Of a stretch of 64,000 nt of DNA, positions 32,672 to 40,980 are shown piece by piece. The stretch is taken from NCBI RefSeq assembly GCF_031451695.1, contig NZ_JARWAM010000006.1, forward strand, positions 1-64,000, given 5' to 3'. This stretch comes from Franzmannia qiaohouensis. Its GTDB lineage: Bacteria; Pseudomonadota; Gammaproteobacteria; Pseudomonadales; Halomonadaceae. The notes under the pieces were generated by a model. It worked only from the letters and a program-made list of their open reading frames with translations. It did not search any database and was not told the origin of the DNA. Numbering within the stretch: position 1 is the stretch's first letter; every line of letters starts with the position of its first letter. A program made the position numbers and the translations under genes.

Positions 32672-34975
32672 CTAAAGCGCATCGAGTGGCGCCGATTCTA
32701 CCCCATGACATCTGTCGCCGACACCGCCGCGCCACGCCGTCAGGTCGCGCATCGCCTCGCCGCGCGGCGCAGTCGCGTCGCCCAGCCGCCAGCTGAGCGC
32801 ACCGTCGAGGGCGGTATTCCACAGGCAGCGGCCGCGCAGCCGCCGCACCACTCCATCGCCAGGGTGACCGAAGGGATTGTCGCGTCCGGCGCTGAACACC
32901 ACCTGCCGGGGGTCGAGCAGCTCGACCAGCTGCGGCCCGGTACTGGTATGGCTACCGTGGTGGCCGGCCACCAGCAGGGTCAACGGGGCCTCCACGTCGA
33001 GCAGAAAGAAGCGCTCCACCCGGCGTCCCACGTCACCGGTGATCAGCAGCCGCTGGTCGCCGGCCTCGACCAGCAGCACGCAGGAGCGGTCGTTGCTCGA
33101 CCACTCGGCGTTATCTCCGGGCGGCGGCCACAGCAGGCGAAACGTCACCTCGTCCCACTGCCACGACTGTCCGGCCTTACAGGGCGCGAAGGGGACCCCG
33201 ATCTGCTCGCCACGCGGTGCCATGAACTGCCCCACCTCGTGTGCCGCCAGCGCCGCGACGCCACCCGCATGGTCGAGGTCGTCATGGCTGACGATGACCC
33301 GGTCGAAGCGCTGTGGCCGCGACCACAGGTCGGCCAGCGGCATGTAACCGGAGCGAAAACGCGGCCCGGTATCGTAGAGCAGACGGTGGTTGGCGGTGCG
33401 CAGATCGACCAACTGGCCCTGGCCGACATCGTGTACCCGCACCTCCAGTTGCCCCGGTGCCACCTCGGGCGGCGCCAGCGACAGGGGCACTAGCCCCAAC
33501 CCGAGGCTCAGCGCCAGGCGCAGGCGTCGCGGTACCCCCGGCAGCGCCCAGCAGGCCGCCAACAGCATCAGGGCGAGAGCCAGCGGCGCGCGCTGCCAGG
33601 GAGCCGGCAACCACACCGGCAACCCGTTCATGGCCACGCCGAGCAGGCCATGCAGCGCCTCGGCCAGCACCCCGAACAGCCACCAGCACAGCGCCGACAG
33701 CGGCGGTATCCAGGCCAGCAGCCAACCGAGCAGCCCCAGCGGTACCATCAGCGAGCTGACCAGCGGCACCGCCAGCAGATTGACCAGCGGTGCCGCAGGC
33801 GCCAGCCGGTCGAAGGCCAACAGCACCGCCGCCGCCATCAGCGGCGCCAGCAGCAGCTGAGTGCGCAGCAGCGCCCATAGCCAGCCGCGCACCCCACGCG
33901 GGCGCTGCCGCCCCTGCCAGATCACGATCAGCAGCGCCACGGCAAGAAACGATAGCCACAGCCCCGGCCGCCACAGCGCAATCGGGTCGAACAGCAGTAC
34001 CGCAGCCAGGGCCAGCCACCAGGCCTGCCACGGCCCCGGGGCGTGGCGCCCGCTGGCCACCCATAGGCCGACAAGGGTCATCAGCATGGCGCGCTGGGCC
34101 GGCGGCGCGAAACCGGCCAACAGCGCATAGCCCACCGCACTCGCGCCGGCCAGCCACCACGGCCAGGTCGACAGGCGCCAGCGTGTGGGCGTGGCGAGCC
34201 GCGCGACGCCGCGCCCCAGCAGCAGGGTGAAGGCCGCCACCAGCCCCACGTGCAGCCCGGAGATCACCACCAGGTGGGTGGTGCCGGTGGCATTGAGCCG
34301 CGCCCAGTCGTCGTCGCTGAGGCGCTCCGCGGCTCCCAGCGTCAATGCCGCCAGCCAACGCCGTGCCACCCCCTCCTCCAGGCGCCGGTCGAGATATGCA
34401 AGGCCCTGCCGGGCGGGCCGCGGCGGCGCCGACGACAGTCGCAGCGGCGCAGGCTCGCGGCGCACATAGCCGCTGGCATCGATGCGCTCGCGCCACAGCC
34501 AGGCGGCATAGTCGAAGGTGTGGGGATTGGCGAAACCGGTCGGCGGACGCAGTCTTACGGCAAACTGCCAGCGCTCGCCAGGTCGCATCTCGGGTGCCTG
34601 CCCCTCGGCGTCGAACAGCGTCAAGCGGACTCGCCGCAGGCGCTCGCAGGACGGCCGCGGCGCGGCCTCGGGGCGGCACCCCTCGACCGCGACCAGCAGG
34701 CGCGTCAGTTCACCCTGGGGTTCGACCTGCAGCAGCCGTCCTTGCAGCTGCAGGTCCTCGCGGGAGAGGCCCTGGGGCAGACTTGCTGAGCCCGCCTGCA
34801 GCACCGGCCAGGCAGTGAGGGCAGCCACCAGCAGCAACGCCATCCAGCGCCAGTGCCGCCAACCCAGCAGCCCCGCCACCAGCCCCGCTTCGACCAGCCC
34901 CGCCGGCGCCACATCGCCGACGAAAATTCCCAATAGTGCCGCCAGGGCCAGCGGCAGCGCCCATCCCATGCGCAT
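32672..34975 (-). CDS. comEC: ComEC/Rec2-family DNA internalisation protein
   Basis: 767-residue polytopic protein thought to form the inner-membrane channel for single-stranded DNA in natural transformation. Layout: N-terminal helices and an OB-like periplasmic region with ERWQFAVRLRPP (about 1-190), the Competence core with TGTTHLVVISGLHVGLVA, many helices, and a C-terminal metallo-beta-lactamase domain (about 505-740) with VGQGQLVDL, SHDDLDHAGG and AGHHGSHTST. The frame is intact and of normal length. The ATG at 34975 has GGAG 5 to 6 bases upstream. Confidence 0.92.
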   Translation of the reverse strand: MRMGWALPLALAALLGIFVGDVAPAGLVEAGLVAGLLGWRHWRWMALLLVAALTAWPVLQAGSASLPQGLSREDLQLQGRLLQVEPQGELTRLLVAVEGCRPEAAPRPSCERLRRVRLTLFDAEGQAPEMRPGERWQFAVRLRPPTGFANPHTFDYAAWLWRERIDASGYVRREPAPLRLSSAPPRPARQGLAYLDRRLEEGVARRWLAALTLGAAERLSDDDWARLNATGTTHLVVISGLHVGLVAAFTLLLGRGVARLATPTRWRLSTWPWWLAGASAVGYALLAGFAPPAQRAMLMTLVGLWVASGRHAPGPWQAWWLALAAVLLFDPIALWRPGLWLSFLAVALLIVIWQGRQRPRGVRGWLWALLRTQLLLAPLMAAAVLLAFDRLAPAAPLVNLLAVPLVSSLMVPLGLLGWLLAWIPPLSALCWWLFGVLAEALHGLLGVAMNGLPVWLPAPWQRAPLALALMLLAACWALPGVPRRLRLALSLGLGLVPLSLAPPEVAPGQLEVRVHDVGQGQLVDLRTANHRLLYDTGPRFRSGYMPLADLWSRPQRFDRVIVSHDDLDHAGGVAALAAHEVGQFMAPRGEQIGVPFAPCKAGQSWQWDEVTFRLLWPPPGDNAEWSSNDRSCVLLVEAGDQRLLITGDVGRRVERFFLLDVEAPLTLLVAGHHGSHTSTGPQLVELLDPRQVVFSAGRDNPFGHPGDGVVRRLRGRCLWNTALDGALSWRLGDATAPRGEAMRDLTAWRGGVGDRCHGVESAPLDAL

Positions 34976-35008
34976 CGTCGCTCCACGTCCATGTGTCGCC
35001 GCTCAGGG

Positions 35009-35030
35009 TGGCACGCTAAATAGGGTGCCA
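35009..35030. promoter_or_regulatory. Inverted repeat in the comEC/DUF2062 divergent promoter region
   Basis: TGGCAC and GTGCCA arms are separated by 10 bases, between the two divergent genes. It could be an operator for either; no regulator gene is adjacent. Confidence 0.3.
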
Positions 35031-35103
35031 AATCATGGCGGGCGATAAGCCTAGTATGGATAATAGCTGACTTCGAGCCACCCCAGCGCCACACGAGCCC
35101 GCC

Positions 35104-35646
35104 ATGCCGCGCCGACTGCTACAGCGCTATATGCCTCACCCCGAGACCCTCAAGCGCAACAGATCGCTGCGCTTCATGGGGCATCTGATCGGCGACCCCT
35201 CGCTGTGGGTGCTGTCGCGGCGCAGCGTGGCCAACGCCTTCATGGTGGGACTGTTCAGTGCGCTGCTGCCGATACCGTTCCAGATGGTGGTGGCGGCCTT
35301 CGGTGCCTGGCTGCTGCGCTGCAATCTGCCGCTCTCGGTGGGGCTGGTGTGGATCACCAATCCGCTGACCATGCCGCTGATCTTCTACGGCAACTACCGC
35401 ATCGGCGCCTGGTTGCTGGACACCCCGGCCCGCGAGGCGCCCACCCGGCTGTCGACACGCTGGATCGCCGAACAGATGGTCGACATCATGCCGATCCTGG
35501 TGGTGGGGTCGCTGGTCTCGGCGGTGGTGGTGGGGCTAGCCGCCAACCTGGTGATTCGCCTGATCTGGCGCTGGCAGGTATCACGTAGCTGGCGCCGCCG
35601 ACGCTTGCGTCGGCGGCGCTGTCGGCGCGACGGCGAGGAGTGCTGA
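35104..35646 (+). CDS. DUF2062 domain-containing membrane protein
   Basis: 180-residue inner-membrane protein with helices at about 44-66, 72-98 and 130-152 and a very Arg-rich C-terminus. The DUF2062 signature SVGLVWITNPLTMPLIFYGNYRIGAWLL is present. Its function is unknown. An orthologue sits between comEC and lolD in Pseudomonas. The last codons contain a 13-bp perfect hairpin (35592-35619) that encodes part of the Arg tract. Confidence 0.88.
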   Translation: MPRRLLQRYMPHPETLKRNRSLRFMGHLIGDPSLWVLSRRSVANAFMVGLFSALLPIPFQMVVAAFGAWLLRCNLPLSVGLVWITNPLTMPLIFYGNYRIGAWLLDTPAREAPTRLSTRWIAEQMVDIMPILVVGSLVSAVVVGLAANLVIRLIWRWQVSRSWRRRRLRRRRCRRDGEEC

Positions 35647-36363
35647 TCAGGCCGCGGTGAGACGGCCGCCGTCGAGACGCATCACGCGGTCCTGGTGGGC
35701 CGCCAGCGCCGTGTCGTGGGTCACCACCACGAAGGCGCAGGCGGTGGTCCGCGCCAGCTCGTCCATCAGCGCCAGGATGCTCGCCGCGGTGGTCTGGTCG
35801 AGGTTGCCGGTAGGCTCATCCATCAGCACCAGGCTGGGATCGGTGATCAGCGAGCGGGCAATCGCCACTCGCTGACGCTCACCGCCGGACAGCTCGCCGG
35901 GCTTGTGCTCTGCGCGCTCGGCCATCCCCACCCGGGCGAGGATCTCCCGCGCCCGAGCCTGGGCCTGCTTGCGCGACTGGCCGCGGATCATCAGCGGTAG
36001 CGCGGCATTTTCCAGCGCCGTCAGTTCGGCCAGCAGGTGATGGAACTGATAGACGAAACCGATATGGCGGTTGCGAAACTTGCCCAGCGCCGCCTCCTTG
36101 AACTGTGCCAGCGACTCTCCCGCCACCTTGACCTCGCCGGCGCTGGGGCTGTCGAGCCCGCCGAGCAGGTTGAGCAGCGTGGTCTTGCCCGAGCCTGAGC
36201 TGCCGACCACCGCGACCCGCTCGCCGGCGTGCACCTCGAGGTCCAGCTCGTGGAGCACGGTCAGATCCTGTGGCCCCTCGCGGTAGGTGCGGGTCAGGCC
36301 GCGGCACTCGAGCAGCACCTTGCCCGCCACCTGCGCGGCGGGATTATTGACGTCGTCACTCAT
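35647..36363 (-). CDS. lolD: Lipoprotein-releasing system ATP-binding protein
   Basis: 238-residue ABC ATPase that powers release of outer-membrane lipoproteins to LolA. Walker A is GSSGSGKTT (54-62), signature LSGGERQRVAIARSL, Walker B LVLMDEPTGNLD; HIGFVYQFHHLLAELTALEN is a LolD-type Q-loop region. The ATG at 36363 overlaps lolC by 8 bases. Its stop codon is adjacent to the convergent DUF2062 gene with no intervening terminator. Confidence 0.95.
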   Translation of the reverse strand: MSDDVNNPAAQVAGKVLLECRGLTRTYREGPQDLTVLHELDLEVHAGERVAVVGSSGSGKTTLLNLLGGLDSPSAGEVKVAGESLAQFKEAALGKFRNRHIGFVYQFHHLLAELTALENAALPLMIRGQSRKQAQARAREILARVGMAERAEHKPGELSGGERQRVAIARSLITDPSLVLMDEPTGNLDQTTAASILALMDELARTTACAFVVVTHDTALAAHQDRVMRLDGGRLTAA

Positions 36364-37597
36364 AGCGCAGCACCTCGGCAGGTTGAATCCGTGCCGCACG
36401 CCAGGCCGGATAGAGCGTCGACAGGAAGGTCAGCACGAAGGCCGCACCAACGATGTTGCCGACATCGGCCCAGTCCAGGCGCGACGGCAGATGACTGATG
36501 AAGTAGACATTGGAATCGAGGAACTGGATGCCCAGCACCGATTCGAAGAAGTTGATGATGTCCGAGATACTGAGCGCCAGGATCACCCCGAGTATCACCC
36601 CGATCAATATCCCGATGATGCCGATCGCCAGGCCCTGGACGATAAAGATGCCCATGATCGAGCGCGGCGTGGCGCCGATGGTGCGCAGGATGGCGATATC
36701 GGCATGCTTGTCGGTGACCACCATCACCAGCGTCGAGACGATGTTGAAGGCCGCCACGGCGATGATCACCGTCAGCAGCAGGCCGATCATGCGCTTCTCC
36801 ATCTGGATCGCCTGGAACAGGTTGCCGTGGGAGAAGGTCCAGTCGATGCCGCGGTAGCCGCTGCCCAGCTCATCGATGATCGCGCGGGTCTCGCTGTTGG
36901 CGACGAACAGGTCATCGAGCTGCAGGCGTAGCCCCTCGACGTTGTCGCCGAGACGCGCCAGGGTCTGCATGTCCTCGATATTGGCATATGCCAGGCCGGC
37001 ATCGAGATCGGCGCCCACGCTGAAGATACCGCTGACCGTGAAGCGCTTGAGGCGTGGAAAGACCCCCGCCGGGGTGATCGAGGCCTCGGGTACCAGCAGC
37101 GTCACCCGGTCGCCGACGCTGACGCCCAGGCTGCGCGCCAGCATCGAGCCGAGCACCAGGTTCCACTCCCCGGGCTGCAGATCGTCGAGACTGCCCTGCT
37201 GCATGTGGCGGCCGATGATCGATACGCGATCCTCCCATTCGGGCTCGATACCGTTGACCATGGCGCCCTCGTTGCGCCCGCCCACCGAGAACATGCCCTG
37301 CTGCTGGATGTACGGCGCCGCGCCGATCACCCGCTCGCGCTGGGTCAACTCCTCGGCCAGCGACTGCCAGTCGCTGAGGCCTTCGCGCACCTCGATCTTG
37401 GTGTGTGGCACCATGCCCAGGATGCGATTGCGCAGCTCGTGGTCGAAACCGTTCATCACCGACAGCACCAGGATCAGCACGGCGACGCCGAGCATCAGCC
37501 CCAGCATCGAGGTCAGCGAGATAAACGAGATAAAATGATTGCGGCGCTTGGCCCGCACGTAGCGCAGACCAAGCATGATGGGCAAGCGGTCGAGCAT
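36356..37597 (-). CDS. lolC: Lipoprotein-releasing system transmembrane protein (LolC/LolE family)
   Basis: 413-residue permease with the MacB-like layout: one N-terminal helix (about 25-47), a large periplasmic domain (about 50-270) and three C-terminal helices. Motifs include RRNHFISFISLTSMLGLMLG and MVVTDKHADIAILRTIGATP. Only one such subunit is encoded here, whereas E. coli has lolC-lolD-lolE; a single subunit would act as a LolF homodimer, if no second copy exists elsewhere. Confidence 0.92.
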   Translation of the reverse strand: MLDRLPIMLGLRYVRAKRRNHFISFISLTSMLGLMLGVAVLILVLSVMNGFDHELRNRILGMVPHTKIEVREGLSDWQSLAEELTQRERVIGAAPYIQQQGMFSVGGRNEGAMVNGIEPEWEDRVSIIGRHMQQGSLDDLQPGEWNLVLGSMLARSLGVSVGDRVTLLVPEASITPAGVFPRLKRFTVSGIFSVGADLDAGLAYANIEDMQTLARLGDNVEGLRLQLDDLFVANSETRAIIDELGSGYRGIDWTFSHGNLFQAIQMEKRMIGLLLTVIIAVAAFNIVSTLVMVVTDKHADIAILRTIGATPRSIMGIFIVQGLAIGIIGILIGVILGVILALSISDIINFFESVLGIQFLDSNVYFISHLPSRLDWADVGNIVGAAFVLTFLSTLYPAWRAARIQPAEVLRYE

Positions 37598-37787
37598 CGC
37601 GATCGGTTCCTTGTCAGAAGGCGCACATGGTAAGGCTTTTTCGCCTCAGGTGCATCGTTGTCCGTGGCGGCATCCGGGCCACCCGCGCCACAGCATGACA
37701 GGCTTGCATCCACACCGACAGCGCCCTACATTGCGCGCTTTGGCCCCGGCCCCGCCGGCCACGATCCATCCAGCGTGAGAAGACCGC

Positions 37788-38852
37788 ATGGCGTTACGTG
37801 TGTTCCCCGAATGGCACCCCCAGGATGCCGTCCAGTTGACCTGGCCCCACGCCGCAAGTGACTGGGCACCGACCCTGGCATGCATCGAGGCGACCCTGGA
37901 AGCCATGGTGGTGGCCATTGCCCGCTACCAGACGGTGCTGATTGCCGTCAATGCCGCGGCCACCCGCCAGCGCCTGGCGCAACGCTTCGCACGCCTCGGC
38001 GTCAGCGACGAGCGCCTGCGACTTGTGGTCGCAGCAGGCGACGACACCTGGGCCCGCGATCACGGACCGATCGGCGTCGAGCAGGACGGACAAGTGGTAC
38101 TGCGCGACTTCACCTTCACCGGCTGGGGCGGCAAGTTCGCCGCCGAGCGCGACAATCTGCTGAGCCAGCGGCTGGCCGAACAGGACGTGTTCGCCGCCCC
38201 ACTCGACACCCGCGACCTGGTGCTCGAGGGAGGCGCCATCGACAGCGACGGCCAGGGCACCCTGCTGACCACCGAGGCCTGCCTGCTCAACCCCAATCGC
38301 AACCCGCACCTCGATCGCCGCGGCGTGGAAGCCGAGCTGGCCGCGGCGCTCGGTGCCAGCCGTGTGCTGTGGCTGGCACACGGCCATCTCGAGGGCGACG
38401 ACACCGACAGCCATATCGATACCCTGGCACGCTTCTGCGACCCGCAGACCATCGCCTATGTCCACTGCGACGACGAGCACGACGCCCACTACCCGGCACT
38501 CGCCGCCATGCGCGCCGAGCTCGAGGCGCTGCGCCAGGCCGACGGTGCGCCCTACCGGCTGGTGCCGCTGCCCTGGCCGCGGCCCTGCTTCGACCCCGAC
38601 GACGGACACCGGCTGCCGGCCACCTACGCCAACTTCCTGATCATCAACGGCGCCGTCTTGGTGCCCACCTACGCCGACGCCGCCGACGCTCGCGCCCTGG
38701 CGGCCCTCGCCGGGGCCTTCCCCGGACGCGATATCATCCCCATCGACTGTCGCCAGGTGATTCGCCAACATGGCAGTCTGCACTGCCTGACCATGCAGCT
38801 GCCCCGCGGCAGCCTGGCAGGCGCATCCCACTCAGCGGAGGGAACCCCATGA
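37788..38852 (+). CDS. aguA: Agmatine deiminase
   Basis: Hydrolyses agmatine to N-carbamoylputrescine and ammonia. The 354-residue guanidine-modifying enzyme has DDTWARDHGP, WLAHGHLEGDDTDSHID and the nucleophilic Cys333 in HGSLHCLTMQLP. The stop overlaps the aguB start (ATGA), so the two are coupled. An AGAAG precedes the ATG at 37788. The AguR regulator known from Pseudomonas is not adjacent. Confidence 0.96.
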   Translation: MALRVFPEWHPQDAVQLTWPHAASDWAPTLACIEATLEAMVVAIARYQTVLIAVNAAATRQRLAQRFARLGVSDERLRLVVAAGDDTWARDHGPIGVEQDGQVVLRDFTFTGWGGKFAAERDNLLSQRLAEQDVFAAPLDTRDLVLEGGAIDSDGQGTLLTTEACLLNPNRNPHLDRRGVEAELAAALGASRVLWLAHGHLEGDDTDSHIDTLARFCDPQTIAYVHCDDEHDAHYPALAAMRAELEALRQADGAPYRLVPLPWPRPCFDPDDGHRLPATYANFLIINGAVLVPTYADAADARALAALAGAFPGRDIIPIDCRQVIRQHGSLHCLTMQLPRGSLAGASHSAEGTP

Positions 38853-39745
38853 AGCATACTCTGACGGTTGGCCTGGTCCAGCAGGCGGCCTGGCCGGACA
38901 AGGCCAGGAGCCTCGCCGAGAGTGAGCGCGGCGTGCGCGACCTGGCGGCCCAGGGCGCCCAGCTGGTGATGCTCCAGGAGCTGCACGCCACCCACTACTT
39001 CTGCCAGTACGAAGACCCGGCGCTGTTCGATCTCGCCGAACCGCTGGACGGCCCCACCGGCCAGCGGCTGGCGGCGCTGGCCGCCGAGCTCGACATCGTG
39101 CTGGTCGGCTCGCTGTTCGAACGCCGCGCTGCCGGCCTCTACCACAACACCGCGGTGGTCTACGACCGCCAGCAGGGGCGCGTCGGCCACTACCGCAAGA
39201 TGCATATCCCCGACGACCCAGGCTTCTACGAGAAGTTCTACTTCACCCCCGGCGACGCCGACGCCGCGCAGGGCTTCCAGCCCATCGACACCTCGCTGGG
39301 TCGCCTGGGTCTGCTGGTGTGCTGGGACCAGTGGTATCCGGAGGCTGCGCGACTGATGGCGCTGGCCGGCGCCGAGCTGCTGCTCTACCCCACCGCCATC
39401 GGCTGGCATCCGCCGGATGACGATGCCGAGAAGCGCCGCCAGAAGGACGCCTGGACGCTGATCCAGCGCAGCCACGGGGTGGCCAACGGCCTGCCGGTGC
39501 TGGTTGCCAACCGCGTCGGCCACGAGCCGGACCACAGCGAGGTGAGCCCGGGCATCGACTTCTGGGGCGGCAGCTTCGTGTGCGGGCCCCAGGGCGAACT
39601 GCTGGCCCACGCCGGCGAGCAGAGCGAGACCCTGCTGGTCGAACTCGACATGGCCCGCGGCGAAGACACCCGGCGCATGTGGCCCTACCTGCGCGACCGG
39701 CGCATCGACGCATACGGGGATCTGACCCGGCGTTATCGGGACTAG
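38849..39745 (+). CDS. aguB: N-carbamoylputrescine amidase
   Basis: Nitrilase-superfamily enzyme that converts N-carbamoylputrescine to putrescine, CO2 and ammonia. The 298-residue product carries the Glu-Lys-Cys triad: Glu44 (MLQELHATHYF), Lys117 (HYRKMHIPDDPG) and Cys158 (LLVCWDQWYPEAAR). The ATG at 38849 has GGAGGG 6 bases upstream. With AguA it completes the two-step route from agmatine to putrescine. Confidence 0.96.
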   Translation: MKHTLTVGLVQQAAWPDKARSLAESERGVRDLAAQGAQLVMLQELHATHYFCQYEDPALFDLAEPLDGPTGQRLAALAAELDIVLVGSLFERRAAGLYHNTAVVYDRQQGRVGHYRKMHIPDDPGFYEKFYFTPGDADAAQGFQPIDTSLGRLGLLVCWDQWYPEAARLMALAGAELLLYPTAIGWHPPDDDAEKRRQKDAWTLIQRSHGVANGLPVLVANRVGHEPDHSEVSPGIDFWGGSFVCGPQGELLAHAGEQSETLLVELDMARGEDTRRMWPYLRDRRIDAYGDLTRRYRD

Positions 39746-39770
39746 GGAGAGATTTGCAGATACGCGGCTA

Positions 39771-39949
39771 CCCCGGGGACAGGCTTTCGCGGAGGCGCTA
39801 TGAACCATCCCTGGGCGCTACCGATGCCCTGCTGCGCTCTCGCATCCTGCTTCGCTTGCAGGACCGGAGCTGGCCATCCGTGGCCAGCTCGTTCGGAGCA
39901 GTGCTCCGAACCCCTGGCATCGAACCTCCGCTCCAGCCTGTCCCCGGGG
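39771..39949. repeat. Palindromic intergenic repeat, full copy (family copy 3)
   Basis: A 179-bp element bounded by a perfect 15-bp inverted repeat (39771-39785 and 39935-39949). Internal hairpins: GAGCTGGCCA-TCCG-TGGCCAGCTC (39867-39890), GTTCGGAGCA-G-TGCTCCGAAC (39891-39911) and TCCTGC...GCAGGA (39845-39862). It shares long blocks with copy 2 and the GGAGGCGCTATGAA block with copy 1. It lies in the aguB-Nudix gap, with no coding frame of its own. No target-site duplication is obvious. Confidence 0.88.
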
Positions 39950-39974
39950 CCGCTCTTGTGGCTAACGTTTCAGC

Positions 39975-40922
39975 TTACTTCCAGAAATCGCGGATCGAGG
40001 CGATGCCCTGGGCGCCGACCGCGCGGGCGTGGTCGGCGTCGAAGCGGGTCATGCCGCCCAGCGCAAACACCGGCGTGCCGGCGGTCTCCACCAGCTGCTG
40101 GAAGTCGTGCCAGCCCAATGGCGCGGCATCCGGGTGGGTAGGCGTGGTACGCAGCGGCGAGAGAGTGACGAAGTCGCAGCCGATCCGCGCCGCCTGCTCC
40201 AGCTGGGCGCGGTCGTGGGTCGAGGCGGCCAGCCACTTGCCCTCGGCGATGGGCCGCCGCTCGAGGCTCATCAGCCGCTCGCTGGTGAGATGGATGCCAT
40301 CGGCGTCGACCTCATCGATCAGGCTCGGCTCGCCGTTGAGCAGCAGCCGCGCGCCGTGCTCGCGGCACAGCGCCAATGCCTGCTCGGCGCGCGCCACATA
40401 GGCCTCGCGCGCCAGAGACTTGGCGCGCAGCTGCACCAGGCGAATGCCGTCTTCGCGCAGCGCCCGCTCCAGCTTGGCCAGGAAGTCGGCGTCGGCCTCC
40501 TCCTCGGCGCTGATCAAATACTCGGTGGGCAGCATCACCGCGCGCAGGATCGGCAGGTTGGCCGCCGGGAACGGATAGTTGACCAGCTCCTCCATGGGCA
40601 CCCAGCGCACCGCCTGGCCCTCGCGGCCAAACGGCTCACCGGCAAACTCATGGACCTGCCACACGTCGAGCAGGATATGCTTGTCCGGGTACTCATGATG
40701 CACGCGGATCAGCGGTTGGGCGCGCTGGATCTCGACCCCCAGCTCTTCATGCAGTTCGCGGCGCAGCGCCTCGAAGCCAGTTTCGTAGGGCGCCAGCTTG
40801 CCGCCCGGAAACTCCCACAGTCCGCCTTGATCGACGTTGGAGGGACGCCGCGCGATCAGCACCTCTTGTCGATCGCCGCTGACGATGGCGGCTGCTGCCA
40901 CATGTACCCGTCTCTTGACCAT
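39975..40922 (-). CDS. Nudix hydrolase (MutT-like) fused to a thiamine-phosphate-synthase-like domain
   Basis: 315-residue two-domain protein. The N-terminal MutT-type Nudix domain (about 4-130) has the Nudix box from Gly40 to Glu60 (GGKLAPYETGFEALRRELHE). MutT enzymes remove 8-oxo-dGTP. The C-terminal ThiE-like TIM barrel (about 140-315) has IRLVQLRAK, CDFVTLSPLRTTPTHP and PVFALGGMTRFDA. It lacks clear pyrophosphate-binding residues of true ThiE, so thiamine synthesis is doubtful. The same fusion is common in Pseudomonas, next to argJ and secA. Confidence 0.92.
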   Translation of the reverse strand: MVKRRVHVAAAAIVSGDRQEVLIARRPSNVDQGGLWEFPGGKLAPYETGFEALRRELHEELGVEIQRAQPLIRVHHEYPDKHILLDVWQVHEFAGEPFGREGQAVRWVPMEELVNYPFPAANLPILRAVMLPTEYLISAEEEADADFLAKLERALREDGIRLVQLRAKSLAREAYVARAEQALALCREHGARLLLNGEPSLIDEVDADGIHLTSERLMSLERRPIAEGKWLAASTHDRAQLEQAARIGCDFVTLSPLRTTPTHPDAAPLGWHDFQQLVETAGTPVFALGGMTRFDADHARAVGAQGIASIRDFWK

Positions 40923-40980
40923 TATCCTCGTACCCTTGTCTTCACGGGCGCACCCGTACTTCTCTCAGCGTTAACCACGC

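Noticed and set aside
37880..38848. Upstream extension of aguB through aguA in another frame
   Set aside because: It is Arg/Pro-rich and overlaps aguA, which is intact; aguB starts at 38849 with a good ribosome binding site.
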